Positions 56,122 to 64,000 of a stretch of 64,000 nt of DNA are shown piece by piece. The stretch spans positions 2,356,001-2,420,000 of the forward strand of contig NZ_CP023396.1 in the NCBI RefSeq assembly GCF_008808095.1. Reading direction: 5' to 3'. The notes beneath the pieces were generated by a model. That model made no database searches and had not been told where the DNA came from. It was given only the letters and a program-made list of their open reading frames with translations. The translations under genes and the position numbers were made by a program. Positions within the stretch are counted from its first letter, which is position 1, and every line of letters starts with the position of its first letter. The stretch comes from Pseudoalteromonas ruthenica (GTDB taxonomy: Bacteria > Pseudomonadota > Gammaproteobacteria > Enterobacterales > Alteromonadaceae).

Positions 56122-56547
56122 GAACGAGTATCCTGCTAGAAATGTATGTGAGAGTTCAGCTAGTTAAGGCAAACCATACCGCTTTTCTAAATATATTCAA
56201 GCAATATCAGGTCTATCCTGTTGTACGAAATTAAAGGGTTTTAAGCCCAAATTCATGCACATTATCTAAAGCTTTATGTGTAAATTTTGATATTCCATGC
56301 ACTATAGGGACTTATGCATGCATAAAAAACCACCTAAAGCCATGCATAATGCTATATCCGAATAACTTAATATAACTAAAAAGAATACCGATCGGATAAC
56401 GAATCTTATTGTTCGCTAATAACAAAGTAAGTGAATTTTAGTGAACTTTAGCGTCATTATTGTGCTTTTTTTGTCACTTTAAATGAGCTAGAGCTTAAGG
56501 TGAAATGGCTAGTATGAATAATGGGGATGGATAAAAATCATAGACAC
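56122..56547. other. Long AT-rich intergenic region upstream of malic enzyme
   Basis: About 425 bp with no credible ORF. It carries a direct repeat CATGCATAA (56317-56325 and 56341-56349), an inverted pair TATCCGA (56355-56361) / TCGGATA (56392-56398), a 10-bp tandem repeat GTGAATTTTA/GTGAACTTTA (56431-56450), and CGCTAA...TTAGCG around it. These look like regulatory sites for the leftward malic enzyme, but none matches an operator I recognise. Confidence 0.45.
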
Positions 56548-56572
56548 AAAAAAAGCACCCGAAGGTGCTTTT
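56548..56572 (-). terminator. Terminator of rpmE with TTCG loop
   Basis: On the minus strand AAAAGCACC-TTCG-GGTGCTTTT is followed by more Ts. It lies about 15 bases past the rpmE stop. Confidence 0.88.
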
Positions 56573-56587
56573 CTCGACAAGCAAAGA

Positions 56588-56803
56588 TTACTTCTTGCTG
56601 CTAAGCGCACCGAAGCGCTTATTGAAGCGATCTACACGACCACCTGTATCAAGGATCTTTTGCTTACCAGTGTAGAAAGGGTGACACTCTGAACATACGT
56701 CTAGGTGAATGTCTTTACACAGGGTAGAGCTTGTCTGGAATTTGTTGCCACAAGAGCACGTTGCGTTGATTGCTTCGTACTTAGGGTGGATACCTTCTTT
56801 CAT
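56588..56803 (-). CDS. rpmE: 50S ribosomal protein bL31
   Basis: The 71-residue protein [20 protein letters not shown]... is the zinc-binding (C+) form of L31: it keeps Cys in CSCGN, C in STLCKD, and [13 protein letters not shown], so four Cys can hold zinc. The frame is open to 56839, but the ATG at 56803 has AGAGG upstream and matches the family start. The gene is divergent from priA as in E. coli. A 5' leader of about 110 nt contains a stem-loop candidate for autoregulation. Confidence 0.97.
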   Translation of the reverse strand: MKEGIHPKYEAINATCSCGNKFQTSSTLCKDIHLDVCSECHPFYTGKQKILDTGGRVDRFNKRFGALSSKK

Positions 56804-56824
56804 GGGGGTTACCTCTAAATAGGC

Positions 56825-56861
56825 CGTATCGCTCTCCAAACCCGAAGTTTGGCACCATACG
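56825..56861 (-). promoter_or_regulatory. Candidate L31 autoregulatory leader in rpmE 5' UTR
   Basis: On the minus strand, outer arms CGTAT and ATACG and inner arms CCAAAC and GTTTGG form a two-part stem with an internal loop, ending 21 bases before the start codon and close to the AGAGG. In E. coli bL31 represses its own translation through the rpmE leader; the location fits, but I have not compared the structures. Confidence 0.5.
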
Positions 56862-56920
56862 CGTTAGTTTCAATGTGCCAAAGCATGGATATAACCCGCT
56901 CAGCACCCTTAAGGCCGCGT

Positions 56921-56949
56921 ATTTTATTTGACTCCTGATTAATGTTCAA
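56921..56949 (-). promoter_or_regulatory. Promoter of rpmE
   Basis: TTGAAC (complement of 56944-56949) and TAAAAT (complement of 56921-56926) are exactly 17 bp apart on the minus strand. Transcription from here gives a leader of roughly 110 nt that includes the predicted stem-loop. Confidence 0.65.
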
Positions 56950-57024
56950 GCTTTAATTGCGGCTATTCACTGCGCCATGAATTTAGTACATTAGCGCTAT
57001 ATTCTAGTTCTTGGGGCCTGATTT

Positions 57025-59253
57025 TTGTTGCCATCATCTCGCGATTCCAACAGCCACAGTAGCAACGCGACCCCGTGCTACGTTGAAGTAGCACTTAAGG
57101 TGCCCTTACACCGTAGCTTCGACTATTTATTGCCCACCGAGTTGTGCTCTCGCGCCGTGACTGTAGGGGTGAGGGTCAGTGTTCCTTTTGGTTCGCGTGT
57201 CCTGACCGGTATGGTATTAAAGGTAAAAGCCAGCACAGAGATGCCGGAAGATAAAGTCAAAGCCGTTAAGGCCGTGCTCGATAGCACTGCCATTATTGAT
57301 GACAGTCACCTACAATTATTGCAATTTACTGCTCGCTATTATCATTATCCATTAGGTGAAACCGTCTTTACCGCTTTGCCAAAAGCGCTGCGTGAAGGCG
57401 CCGATATTGATAAAACCAGCATTAATTACCTGCAACTCACCGAGCAAGGGCAACAGCAGCCGACACTGCGGGCGAAAAAGCAACAAGCCTTGCTTAAGCA
57501 GCTGGCTGAATCAGGGAAATCGCCCACCACAGAAATTAAAGCTCTGGGCTACTCCAAAGCCACCATTGATGCCCTCATTAATAAAGAACTAATAACCCAA
57601 GCAGTTGAATTTGATAGTCAATGGCGCGAGCAGCCATTGCAGGTGGCCAACAAACCAAGGTTAAACAGCGAACAAGCCATCGCCTGCACTGCCATTAACC
57701 AATCCCCTGGCTTTGCCGCTTTTTTACTTGAGGGGGTCACAGGCAGCGGCAAAACCGAGGTGTATCTGCAGTGCTTAGAGGAGGTTTTGCAACAGGGCAA
57801 ACAAGCCTTAGTCTTGGTCCCTGAAATAGGCCTAACACCACAGACGGTAAACCGCTTTCGCCGCCGCTTCCCCAATACGCCAATTATGCTTTGGCACTCA
57901 GCGTTGACAGATAATGAGCGTTTGCAAACCTGGCGGTTTTGCCAAAAAGGTAGCTGTGCCATAGTGATCGGCACACGTTCGGCGATTTTTATGCCGTTTT
58001 TACGCTTAGGCATGATTATTGTTGATGAGGAGCATGACGCCTCATTCAAACAGCAAGACACCCTACGCTATCACGCCCGTGATTTGGCCGCTTACCGTGC
58101 GCAACAGCAAAACATTCCCTTAGTTCTAGGCAGCGCGACCCCTGCCCTGGAAACACTCAACCGTGCATTGTCCGATAAGTACCAATTGCTCAGTCTCACT
58201 CAACGGGCACAAACCAGCAGTGATAATCAATTTGAACTCATAGACATTAAAGGTCAGCACCTTGAGGCTGGACTCAGCCATAGCGCCCTTGCCTATATCA
58301 AGCGTGAGCTGGCGAGACAAAAGCAAGTGATGGTGTTTTTGAATCGTCGCGGCTTTTCCCCTTCGCTCATTTGCCATGAGTGCGGCTGGCTCAGCGACTG
58401 CTCGCGTTGTAGCACCAGCGCGACCTACCACAAGGCCATGCGTCGTTTGGTGTGCCATCATTGTGGCGAGCAAAGTGCACCGCCCATGCAATGCCCGGAT
58501 TGTGGTAGCACACAAATAAACCCGGTGGGGCTGGGCACCGAACAATTGCAAGAAGCACTAAGCGAGCAATTTCCCGACACACCCATCAGCCGTATCGACC
58601 GAGATTCAACACGACGTAAAGGCAGTTTGGAGGAAGAACTGGCTGCCATCAATCGCGGCGGCGCACGCTTATTGGTGGGCACACAAATGCTAGCCAAAGG
58701 CCACCACTTTGCCGATGTCAGCCTAGTCATTATTCTTGATGTCGACGCCGGGTTATACTCATGTGATTTCCGTGCCACCGAACACTTAGCACAACTAGTG
58801 ACTCAAGTAGCAGGACGCGCAGGGCGCAGTGGCGAACCAGGCACCGTGTTACTGCAAACTCACTTCCCCGAGCACCCACTATTGCAAGATTTAGTCAACA
58901 ATGGTTACCAACACTTTGCCCGTTATGCTTTGCAAGAGCGCCATGAAACAGAAATGCCACCGTTTTCGCACTTAGCCCTGCTAAGGGCGGAAGCGCATGA
59001 TTTATCGCTACTGTTGCGCTTTTTATCGGATTTAGTTCCCGCAGCCCCCGTGCCTAAGATACAATTGCTGGGTCCGATTCCCGCACCGCTCGAACGAGTC
59101 GCTGGCAAATACCGTTATCAATTGCATATTCAAGGGCAAGATAGAGGCGCGCTACACGGCTTTTTGGCGCAACTAATGAACTACCTCGGTAGTAATAAGC
59201 TGGCACAAAAAGTACGCTGGAATTTGGACGTTGATCCCATAGACATGATGTAA
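57025..59253 (+). CDS. priA: Primosomal replication-restart helicase PriA
   Basis: 3'-to-5' helicase that reloads the replisome at broken forks. N-terminal DNA-binding domain begins VEVALKVPLHRSFDYLLP; Walker A is GVTGSGKTE with K243; DEEH box is VDEEHDASFKQQ; the zinc-binding insert has CHECGWLSDCSRCS and CHHCGEQ...CPDCG, giving eight Cys. The C-terminus ends RWNLDVDPIDMM. No ATG or GTG fits, so I use a TTG at 57025 (742 aa); a second TTG follows directly. It is divergent from rpmE and begins a unit with ftsN. Confidence 0.95.
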   Translation: MLPSSRDSNSHSSNATPCYVEVALKVPLHRSFDYLLPTELCSRAVTVGVRVSVPFGSRVLTGMVLKVKASTEMPEDKVKAVKAVLDSTAIIDDSHLQLLQFTARYYHYPLGETVFTALPKALREGADIDKTSINYLQLTEQGQQQPTLRAKKQQALLKQLAESGKSPTTEIKALGYSKATIDALINKELITQAVEFDSQWREQPLQVANKPRLNSEQAIACTAINQSPGFAAFLLEGVTGSGKTEVYLQCLEEVLQQGKQALVLVPEIGLTPQTVNRFRRRFPNTPIMLWHSALTDNERLQTWRFCQKGSCAIVIGTRSAIFMPFLRLGMIIVDEEHDASFKQQDTLRYHARDLAAYRAQQQNIPLVLGSATPALETLNRALSDKYQLLSLTQRAQTSSDNQFELIDIKGQHLEAGLSHSALAYIKRELARQKQVMVFLNRRGFSPSLICHECGWLSDCSRCSTSATYHKAMRRLVCHHCGEQSAPPMQCPDCGSTQINPVGLGTEQLQEALSEQFPDTPISRIDRDSTRRKGSLEEELAAINRGGARLLVGTQMLAKGHHFADVSLVIILDVDAGLYSCDFRATEHLAQLVTQVAGRAGRSGEPGTVLLQTHFPEHPLLQDLVNNGYQHFARYALQERHETEMPPFSHLALLRAEAHDLSLLLRFLSDLVPAAPVPKIQLLGPIPAPLERVAGKYRYQLHIQGQDRGALHGFLAQLMNYLGSNKLAQKVRWNLDVDPIDMM

Positions 59254-59272
59254 AGAGAACACAAAAATAATT

Positions 59273-59803
59273 ATGGCGCAGCACGACTATATAAATCGCA
59301 AACGACCTCAGCGTGGTAAGAACAAAAAAGCCCCAGCAAAAAAGCCTCTGCCGCTTGTGCTTATTACTTTGGCCATTTTGTTACTCGCCGGCTTCGCTTA
59401 CGGCCTCTGGTATATAAAAACCAATGCTGATCCTGAGGCTGTTGAGCAAGTTAAGCAGAAACCAAGCGCCTCCAAGCCAGAAATTAAAAAACCGCAAACG
59501 CCCGAATTTATCAACGAAATAAAGCAAGCCGAGATAGAGGTTGAGGTCAAAGAAATTGAGCAAAAAGGCCCTTATCAAATGCAATGCGGGTCATTTAGAA
59601 CCTATGCACAGGCGGAAACGCTCAAGGCCAAAATAGCCTTTGTCGGGCTAGTATCAGAAATCAGGCGCACTGAAGGCAGCAATGGCGTCTGGTTTAGAGT
59701 ACGGTTAGGCCCCTATCCGACCAAGCGCGGCGCAGAGAGCGATAAGAACAAGCTTAAGCGTCAGGCAAAAATCATGGGCTGTGGCATCTGGTTGTGGAAT
59801 TAG
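59273..59803 (+). CDS. ftsN: Cell division protein FtsN (SPOR domain)
   Basis: A 176-residue bitopic protein. The cytoplasmic start MAQHDYINRKRP resembles the E. coli FtsN segment (MAQRDYVRR) that binds FtsA; a helix (LPLVLITLAILLLAGFAYGLWYI, about 26-48) and a Lys/Glu-rich periplasmic linker lead to a C-terminal SPOR domain (about 100-176, YQMQCGSFRTYAQAETLKAK) that binds denuded septal glycan. It is shorter than E. coli FtsN (319 aa), mainly in the linker. cytR, present between priA and ftsN in E. coli, is absent. Confidence 0.92.
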   Translation: MAQHDYINRKRPQRGKNKKAPAKKPLPLVLITLAILLLAGFAYGLWYIKTNADPEAVEQVKQKPSASKPEIKKPQTPEFINEIKQAEIEVEVKEIEQKGPYQMQCGSFRTYAQAETLKAKIAFVGLVSEIRRTEGSNGVWFRVRLGPYPTKRGAESDKNKLKRQAKIMGCGIWLWN

Positions 59804-59859
59804 GCAAGCGAAAGCCGTTATCGCCATGTAAATAACCAAGCAGGCACAGCAAATCACAT

Positions 59860-59893
59860 AAAGGGATTGCAAGTTTACCTTGAAATCCCTTTT
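59860..59893 (+). terminator. Probable terminator of priA-ftsN
   Basis: AAAGGGATT (59860-59868) and AATCCCTTT (59884-59892) form a nine-base stem around a 15-base loop and end in a short T-run. The right arm overlaps the -35 of the hslV heat-shock promoter. Confidence 0.6.
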
Positions 59894-59905
59894 TCATGCC
59901 CATAT
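59879..59905 (+). promoter_or_regulatory. Sigma-32 (RpoH) heat-shock promoter of hslVU
   Basis: CTTGAAA (59879-59885), a 12-base spacer, and GCCCATAT (59898-59905) closely match the sigma-32 consensus CTTGAAA-N(11-16)-CCCCATnT. Transcription would start near 59912, about 45 bp before the hslV ATG. hslVU is a classical heat-shock operon. Confidence 0.85.
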
Positions 59906-59956
59906 TTCCTCGCTATTAGACAGTTACAAACACCCAGACTGGGTATAAGGACACAC

Positions 59957-60475
59957 ATGACCACAATCGTTTCTGTACGCCGTGAAGGCAAGGTTGTTAT
60001 TGGCGGCGATGGCCAAGTTTCGCTCGGCAACACGGTAATGAAGGGCAACGCGCGTAAAGTGCGTCGTCTTTTCAACGGTAAAGTGATCGCCGGGTTTGCA
60101 GGCGGTACAGCCGATGCGTTTACCCTTTTTGAGCGTTTTGAAAGTAAATTAGAGATGCACCAAGGGCATTTAACCAAAGCCGCTGTAGAGATGGCCAAAG
60201 ATTGGCGCAGTGACAGAGCCTTAAGGCGACTCGAAGCCATTCTTGCTGTTGCTGATGAAACCACCTCACTGATTATTACTGGTAATGGCGATGTGGTACA
60301 GCCTGAACATGACCTAATTGCGATTGGTAGCGGCGGCAACTTTGCCCAATCAGCCGCAATTGCATTACTAGAAAACACCGAGCTTGGTGCGCGTGAAATC
60401 GTTGAACGCAGCTTAAAAATCGCTGGTGATATCTGCGTATTTACCAACAACCACCAAACTATCGAAGAATTGTAA
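59957..60475 (+). CDS. hslV: ATP-dependent protease peptidase subunit HslV
   Basis: Proteasome-beta-like threonine peptidase of 172 residues. After removal of Met1 the mature N-terminus is [20 protein letters not shown], with Thr as the nucleophile; [11 protein letters not shown] and [17 protein letters not shown] are conserved. It forms a double hexamer capped by HslU. The frame is open upstream to 59867, but only the ATG at 59957 (AAGGA before it) puts the Thr at position 2. Confidence 0.97.
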   Translation: MTTIVSVRREGKVVIGGDGQVSLGNTVMKGNARKVRRLFNGKVIAGFAGGTADAFTLFERFESKLEMHQGHLTKAAVEMAKDWRSDRALRRLEAILAVADETTSLIITGNGDVVQPEHDLIAIGSGGNFAQSAAIALLENTELGAREIVERSLKIAGDICVFTNNHQTIEEL

Positions 60476-60486
60476 AAGGAGCTGCC

Positions 60487-61815
60487 ATGTCAGCTATGAC
60501 TCCCAGAGAAATCGTTCACGAGCTTGATCAACACATCATTGGTCAGAGCAATGCTAAAAAAGCGGTGGCTATCGCCCTGCGTAACCGTTGGCGCCGTATG
60601 CAGCTCGACGAGAGCCTGCGCCCGGAAGTAACACCGAAAAATATCCTTATGATCGGCCCAACCGGTGTGGGTAAAACTGAAATAGCACGCCGATTAGCCA
60701 AACTTGCTAATGCTCCTTTTTTGAAAGTAGAAGCGACTAAGTTCACTGAAGTTGGCTATGTTGGTAAAGAAGTAGAGACTATTATCCGCGATCTCGTCGA
60801 CATTGCCATTAAGATGGTTCGTGAGCAGCAGGCGAAGAAACACCACTTCCGTGCTGAGGAAGCTGCAGAAGAGCGTATTTTAGACGCATTATTGCCACCA
60901 GCTAAAGACACCTGGGGCGAGTCACAACCGAGTGAAAATAGCAGTACCCGCCAAAGTTTCCGTAAGAAATTACGTGAAGGTCAGCTCGATGATAAAGAAA
61001 TTGAAATCGATGTTGCTGAGCAAGCGCCTAATGTTGAAATCATGTCACCGCCCGGCATGGAAGAAATGACCAACCAGCTACAGAGCATGTTCCAAAACAT
61101 GTCCGGCGGCAAAACCAAAAAGCGCAAGTTGAAGATTAAAGAAGCCTTTAAACTACTTGTTGAGGAAGAAGCCTCCAAACTGGTAAACCCCGAAGATGTT
61201 AAAGAGCTCGCTATTGAAGCCGTTGAGCAGCACGGTATTGTGTTCTTGGATGAAGTAGACAAAATTTGTAAGCGCGGTGAAGCAAATGGCCCAGATGTAA
61301 GCCGTGAAGGAGTACAACGTGACCTGCTGCCGCTTATCGAAGGTTCAAGTGTGAGCACCAAGCACGGTATGGTGAAAACTGACCATATTCTATTTATTGC
61401 TTCTGGCGCGTTCCAAATGGCCAAACCCTCAGATTTAATCCCTGAACTACAAGGCCGTTTACCGATCCGAGTTGAGTTGGACGCCCTCAGCGCCGATGAC
61501 TTTAAGCGCATTTTGACTGAGCCGCATGCTTCGTTAACGGAGCAACAAATCGCGCTTATGAATACCGAAGAAGTCACCATCGAGTTCACTGATGATGCTA
61601 TTGACAGCATTGCTCAAGCAGCATGGCAAGTGAATGAAAAGACAGAAAATATTGGTGCTCGTCGATTACACACAGTTATGGAGCGATTGATGGAAGAAAT
61701 ATCCTTCGATGCTTCCGATAAGGCAGGCTCACGTCTTACCATTGACGGCGAGTACGTCAATCAGCACTTGGGTAACTTGGTGCAAGACGAAGACCTAAGC
61801 CGCTTTATTTTATAA
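60487..61815 (+). CDS. hslU: ATP-dependent protease ATPase subunit HslU
   Basis: AAA+ unfoldase of 442 residues that feeds substrates to HslV. Walker A GPTGVGKT is at 57-64, followed by [20 protein letters not shown] (pore loop GYVG), an I-domain around 110-245, Walker [12 protein letters not shown], sensor region [12 protein letters not shown], and the C-terminal DLSRFIL that inserts into HslV pockets. It starts 11 bp after hslV with AAAGGAGC upstream. Confidence 0.98.
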   Translation: MSAMTPREIVHELDQHIIGQSNAKKAVAIALRNRWRRMQLDESLRPEVTPKNILMIGPTGVGKTEIARRLAKLANAPFLKVEATKFTEVGYVGKEVETIIRDLVDIAIKMVREQQAKKHHFRAEEAAEERILDALLPPAKDTWGESQPSENSSTRQSFRKKLREGQLDDKEIEIDVAEQAPNVEIMSPPGMEEMTNQLQSMFQNMSGGKTKKRKLKIKEAFKLLVEEEASKLVNPEDVKELAIEAVEQHGIVFLDEVDKICKRGEANGPDVSREGVQRDLLPLIEGSSVSTKHGMVKTDHILFIASGAFQMAKPSDLIPELQGRLPIRVELDALSADDFKRILTEPHASLTEQQIALMNTEEVTIEFTDDAIDSIAQAAWQVNEKTENIGARRLHTVMERLMEEISFDASDKAGSRLTIDGEYVNQHLGNLVQDEDLSRFIL

Positions 61816-61866
61816 CGGCATGGGCTTGGGCAACTCCACCCAAGCCCTTTTTACTGAGGCTGGTTT

Positions 61867-62241
61867 ATGTTGATAACAACCTTACACTATCATCAGCGTT
61901 CAAAAACCTTAGACATTCACTTTGACAATGGCGATAGCGCCGAGCTCAGTGCTGAATTCCTGCGTGTACACTCCCCTTCTGCCGAAGTACAAGGCCACCA
62001 TCAAAGCGAGCCAAACCTCGTTACCAACAAACGGGACGTTGGTATCAACAAAATCGAACCTGTTGGCCACTATGCCGTGCGCTTAATTTTTGATGATGGC
62101 CATCTCAGTGGCTTATACAGCTTTCGCTACTTAGCCGAACTGACCAGCAACAAAGATAATCTCTGGCAGAGTTATTTGGCGCGACTTAAAGCTGCGAATG
62201 CCCAGCGTGATGCAAGTATTGCGATTAAGGTGACGCCTTAA
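61867..62241 (+). CDS. DUF971 family protein
   Basis: A 124-residue protein matching DUF971, the small domain also found at the N-terminus of gamma-butyrobetaine hydroxylase. It shows LHYHQRSKTLDIHFDNGDSA, LSAEFLRVHSPSAEVQGH and AVRLIFDDGHLSGLYSFRYL. Stand-alone DUF971 proteins often sit near iron-sulfur or hslVU genes, as in Pseudomonas; no function is established. It starts 51 bp after hslU and probably shares its transcript; a terminator follows. Confidence 0.88.
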   Translation: MLITTLHYHQRSKTLDIHFDNGDSAELSAEFLRVHSPSAEVQGHHQSEPNLVTNKRDVGINKIEPVGHYAVRLIFDDGHLSGLYSFRYLAELTSNKDNLWQSYLARLKAANAQRDASIAIKVTP

Positions 62242-62283
62242 GCTAAGTGCATTGCCATCACCACCTAGGGTGGGTGAGTAAAG

Positions 62284-62307
62284 AAAAGGGGGCTCTCGCC
62301 CCCTTTT
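62284..62307. terminator. Bidirectional terminator between DUF971 gene and MCP
   Basis: AAAAGGGGGC and GCCCCCTTTT enclose a TCTC loop. It ends the hslVU unit on the plus strand and the chemoreceptor gene on the minus strand. Confidence 0.9.
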
Positions 62308-62332
62308 ATTATGTTACTGTCTTCGGCTTTTT

Positions 62333-64000
62333 CTAAACCTTGTATTTAGCCACGGCATCGTGCAACACCCGAGCCTGCTCTGCTACTTCCTCACTGGTAT
62401 GGGCATTATTACTTGCATGGCCGCTGGCCTGCTCAGCAATATCACGAATACGCACCACGTTTTGATTCACTTCAGAGGCAACCTGTGATTGCTGTTCAAT
62501 GGCCACCGCGATTTGCGTACTCATTTCCATTATGGTTTCAATTTCTTGGGTAATCGAGCTCAGTAGGTCGCCGGCACGAGAAGCTTGCTCTGCACTCTCA
62601 CCTCCTTGGTCGCGACACTGTTGCATAATACTCACAACTTGTTGGGTCCGCTGTTGCAGGCCGGAAATAATATTTTCTATCTCTTGTGTGGAATCTTGTG
62701 TGCGTTGCGCCAATGAACGTACTTCATCCGCAACTACCGCAAAGCCACGGCCTTGCTCACCTGCCCGTGCAGCTTCTATGGCAGCGTTCAACGCTAGGAG
62801 GTTGGTTTGCTCAGCGATACCGCGAATAACATCCAGTACCGAGCCAATGGTGTCAGCATCTTTTTCTAAATCACCAACCACCCCAGAGGCATTGCCAAGC
62901 GAGTCTGAGAGCTGGGCAATACGAGATACGGTGGCATCCACTTCCTGACGCCCTTGAGAAGCACTTTCATTAGTTGTTTGCGCTCGTTTTGCAGCTTCCT
63001 CTGTGTTGCCAGAGATATCATGAATGGTTGCCTGCATCTCGGTGGCCGCTGTGGCCACCATATCAGCTTCTTGCAACTGCTCTTGTACGCCAGTACTGGT
63101 TGATGCAGTGGTGCTAGCTAAGCCTTCTGTTGCTGCGTTCAATGTCGCTAGGGCGTTATTCACATCAAAAATCAGCCCTCTAAAACCGGCGGTGAGGTTA
63201 TTGATATTACTGGTCAGCGTAGCAATTTCGTCATTGCCATGGGTGTCAATTTGAATACTTAAATCATTGGTCTCACGAATACGGGTAATAGCACTGACCG
63301 CTCTATCAATTGGCTGAATAATAGCGCGACTGGTCATTGTCAGCAGCGCCGCCACCAAGATTGCAGCAATCACTAAAATTGTCAGAGCGGTGATCTGAGT
63401 CACTCGCATCTCTTGCTCTATCATCTCTTTCGTGGCGCCCAGCACTTGGCGAGCATACTTGTCACTTTGCTCAACAGACTGGCGTAATTGCCCCAGCGCG
63501 CCAGACTCTAAATCAACGCCCAAGCGTTGTTGCGCATCAACCAAGCTTTTAAATTTACTGCGATAGTCATCAAGGAGAGTGATTAACTTGGTGCGATAAG
63601 GCGCATCAAACCCCGCGCTTTGCACTTTGTTTTTCAGCGCGCTGAAATGGGTGTCAAACTTCCCTAGATACTTCACATCAAGGCGCAACATAAAATCTTT
63701 TTCAGCTCGGCGAAGTTGTAACATCAGCGCCAGCATTTCAAAGTTTTGTCGCTCTTTAAGAAGAGTTTCGACTTCATGTACGGCGCTGCGTAGAGCACCG
63801 TAAAGTGCATCTTTCGGGTGCAAACCGATTTCGTGCTGTAAAGCCTCGACGTTGTTAAAGTCATCACGATACTGCTGCGCCTGTGAGGCGAAATTATCAA
63901 TCAGCTGAGTATCACCATTGAGGGTTACAAACTGCTCGCGCAGTTTTGCTATCCGCGCTTCAAGCGCTTGATATTCACTGGCGAACTCATCCAATGATTG
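62333..64000 (-). CDS. Methyl-accepting chemotaxis protein, N-terminus beyond window
   Basis: The visible 555 residues lack the first transmembrane helix, and the frame stays open to the window edge, so the gene starts outside. The visible part has a helical periplasmic sensory domain, a second membrane helix ([19 protein letters not shown]), a HAMP domain and a cytoplasmic signalling coiled coil with the hairpin [20 protein letters not shown] then [20 protein letters not shown], which binds CheA/CheW. Methylation helices flank it. There is no C-terminal CheR-binding pentapeptide (it ends VAKYKV). The ligand is unknown. Confidence 0.93.
   Translation of the reverse strand, partial: QSLDEFASEYQALEARIAKLREQFVTLNGDTQLIDNFASQAQQYRDDFNNVEALQHEIGLHPKDALYGALRSAVHEVETLLKERQNFEMLALMLQLRRAEKDFMLRLDVKYLGKFDTHFSALKNKVQSAGFDAPYRTKLITLLDDYRSKFKSLVDAQQRLGVDLESGALGQLRQSVEQSDKYARQVLGATKEMIEQEMRVTQITALTILVIAAILVAALLTMTSRAIIQPIDRAVSAITRIRETNDLSIQIDTHGNDEIATLTSNINNLTAGFRGLIFDVNNALATLNAATEGLASTTASTSTGVQEQLQEADMVATAATEMQATIHDISGNTEEAAKRAQTTNESASQGRQEVDATVSRIAQLSDSLGNASGVVGDLEKDADTIGSVLDVIRGIAEQTNLLALNAAIEAARAGEQGRGFAVVADEVRSLAQRTQDSTQEIENIISGLQQRTQQVVSIMQQCRDQGGESAEQASRAGDLLSSITQEIETIMEMSTQIAVAIEQQSQVASEVNQNVVRIRDIAEQASGHASNNAHTSEEVAEQARVLHDAVAKYKV

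Noticed and set aside
59875..60450. 191-aa minus-strand ORF opposite hslV
   Set aside because: Low-complexity Ser/Pro/Leu translation fully antisense to a well-conserved gene; a shadow frame.
60981..61610. 209-aa minus-strand ORF opposite hslU
   Set aside because: Ser-rich shadow of hslU with no start-site signals.

Overview
The window is about 64 kb of gene-dense core chromosome from a Gram-negative gammaproteobacterium. The gene order (complete mraZ-to-ftsZ division/wall cluster followed by lpxC, a DUF721/dciA gene, secA and mutT; pilMNOPQ divergent from mrcA; metJ/metBL; rpmE-priA-ftsN-hslVU) and the N-acetylglucosamine/chitin genes suggest a marine Alteromonadales member, possibly Pseudoalteromonas-like. 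That placement is inferred from gene content and protein flavour, not from a search. There are no tRNA or rRNA genes, insertion sequences, phage genes or CRISPR arrays. The only non-coding RNA gene I can support is rnpB.

Layout. 1-2.65 kb: tail of a TonB-dependent siderophore receptor, an HDOD protein, yjjX and yjjG (+). 2.7-7.1 kb: a NagP-like sugar transporter and a large GH20 beta-hexosaminidase (-), both preceded by the same 16-bp palindrome, apparently a chitin/GlcNAc regulon. 7.2-11.7 kb: exported gamma-glutamyltransferase, an M13 lipoprotein peptidase and mutT (-). 11.7-33.2 kb: secA, dciA (+), lpxC and the dcw cluster ftsZ-A-Q-ddlB-murC-murG-ftsW-murD-mraY-murF-murE-ftsI-ftsL-rsmH-mraZ, all but dciA on the minus strand and mostly with 1-8 nt overlaps. 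33.5-38.1 kb: the yqjD-yqjE-yqjK membrane trio (+), yqjG and a pirin (-), and a beta-CASP nuclease (+). 38.2-43 kb: rnpB and rsmI (-), then lpoA-yraN-diaA-dolP (+). 43-50.6 kb: pilMNOPQ (-) divergent from mrcA (+). 50.7-56.9 kb: metL, a frameshifted metB, metJ (+), a malic enzyme and rpmE. 57-62.3 kb: priA-ftsN-hslV-hslU and a DUF971 gene (+). 62.3 kb to the end: a chemotaxis receptor running off the window (-).

The genes largely serve envelope growth. The Mur enzymes, MraY and MurG make lipid II, FtsW/FtsI/PBP1A polymerise it, LpoA activates PBP1A, FtsA/Z/Q/L/N build the divisome, and LpxC commits lipid A synthesis. Regulatory signals are unusually legible. I see tandem MraZ boxes downstream of the mraZ promoter with an inverted second pair facing yqjD, MetJ boxes between metB and metJ, a sigma-32 promoter before hslV, a probable L31 autoregulatory leader before rpmE, and about a dozen intrinsic terminators.

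I found no evidence of a wholly new system. The observations most worth checking are the single-base frameshift in metB, the paired MraZ boxes, the shared palindromes in the GlcNAc region, the terminator/sigma-32 overlap before hslV, and the MITE-like inverted repeat before dciA.
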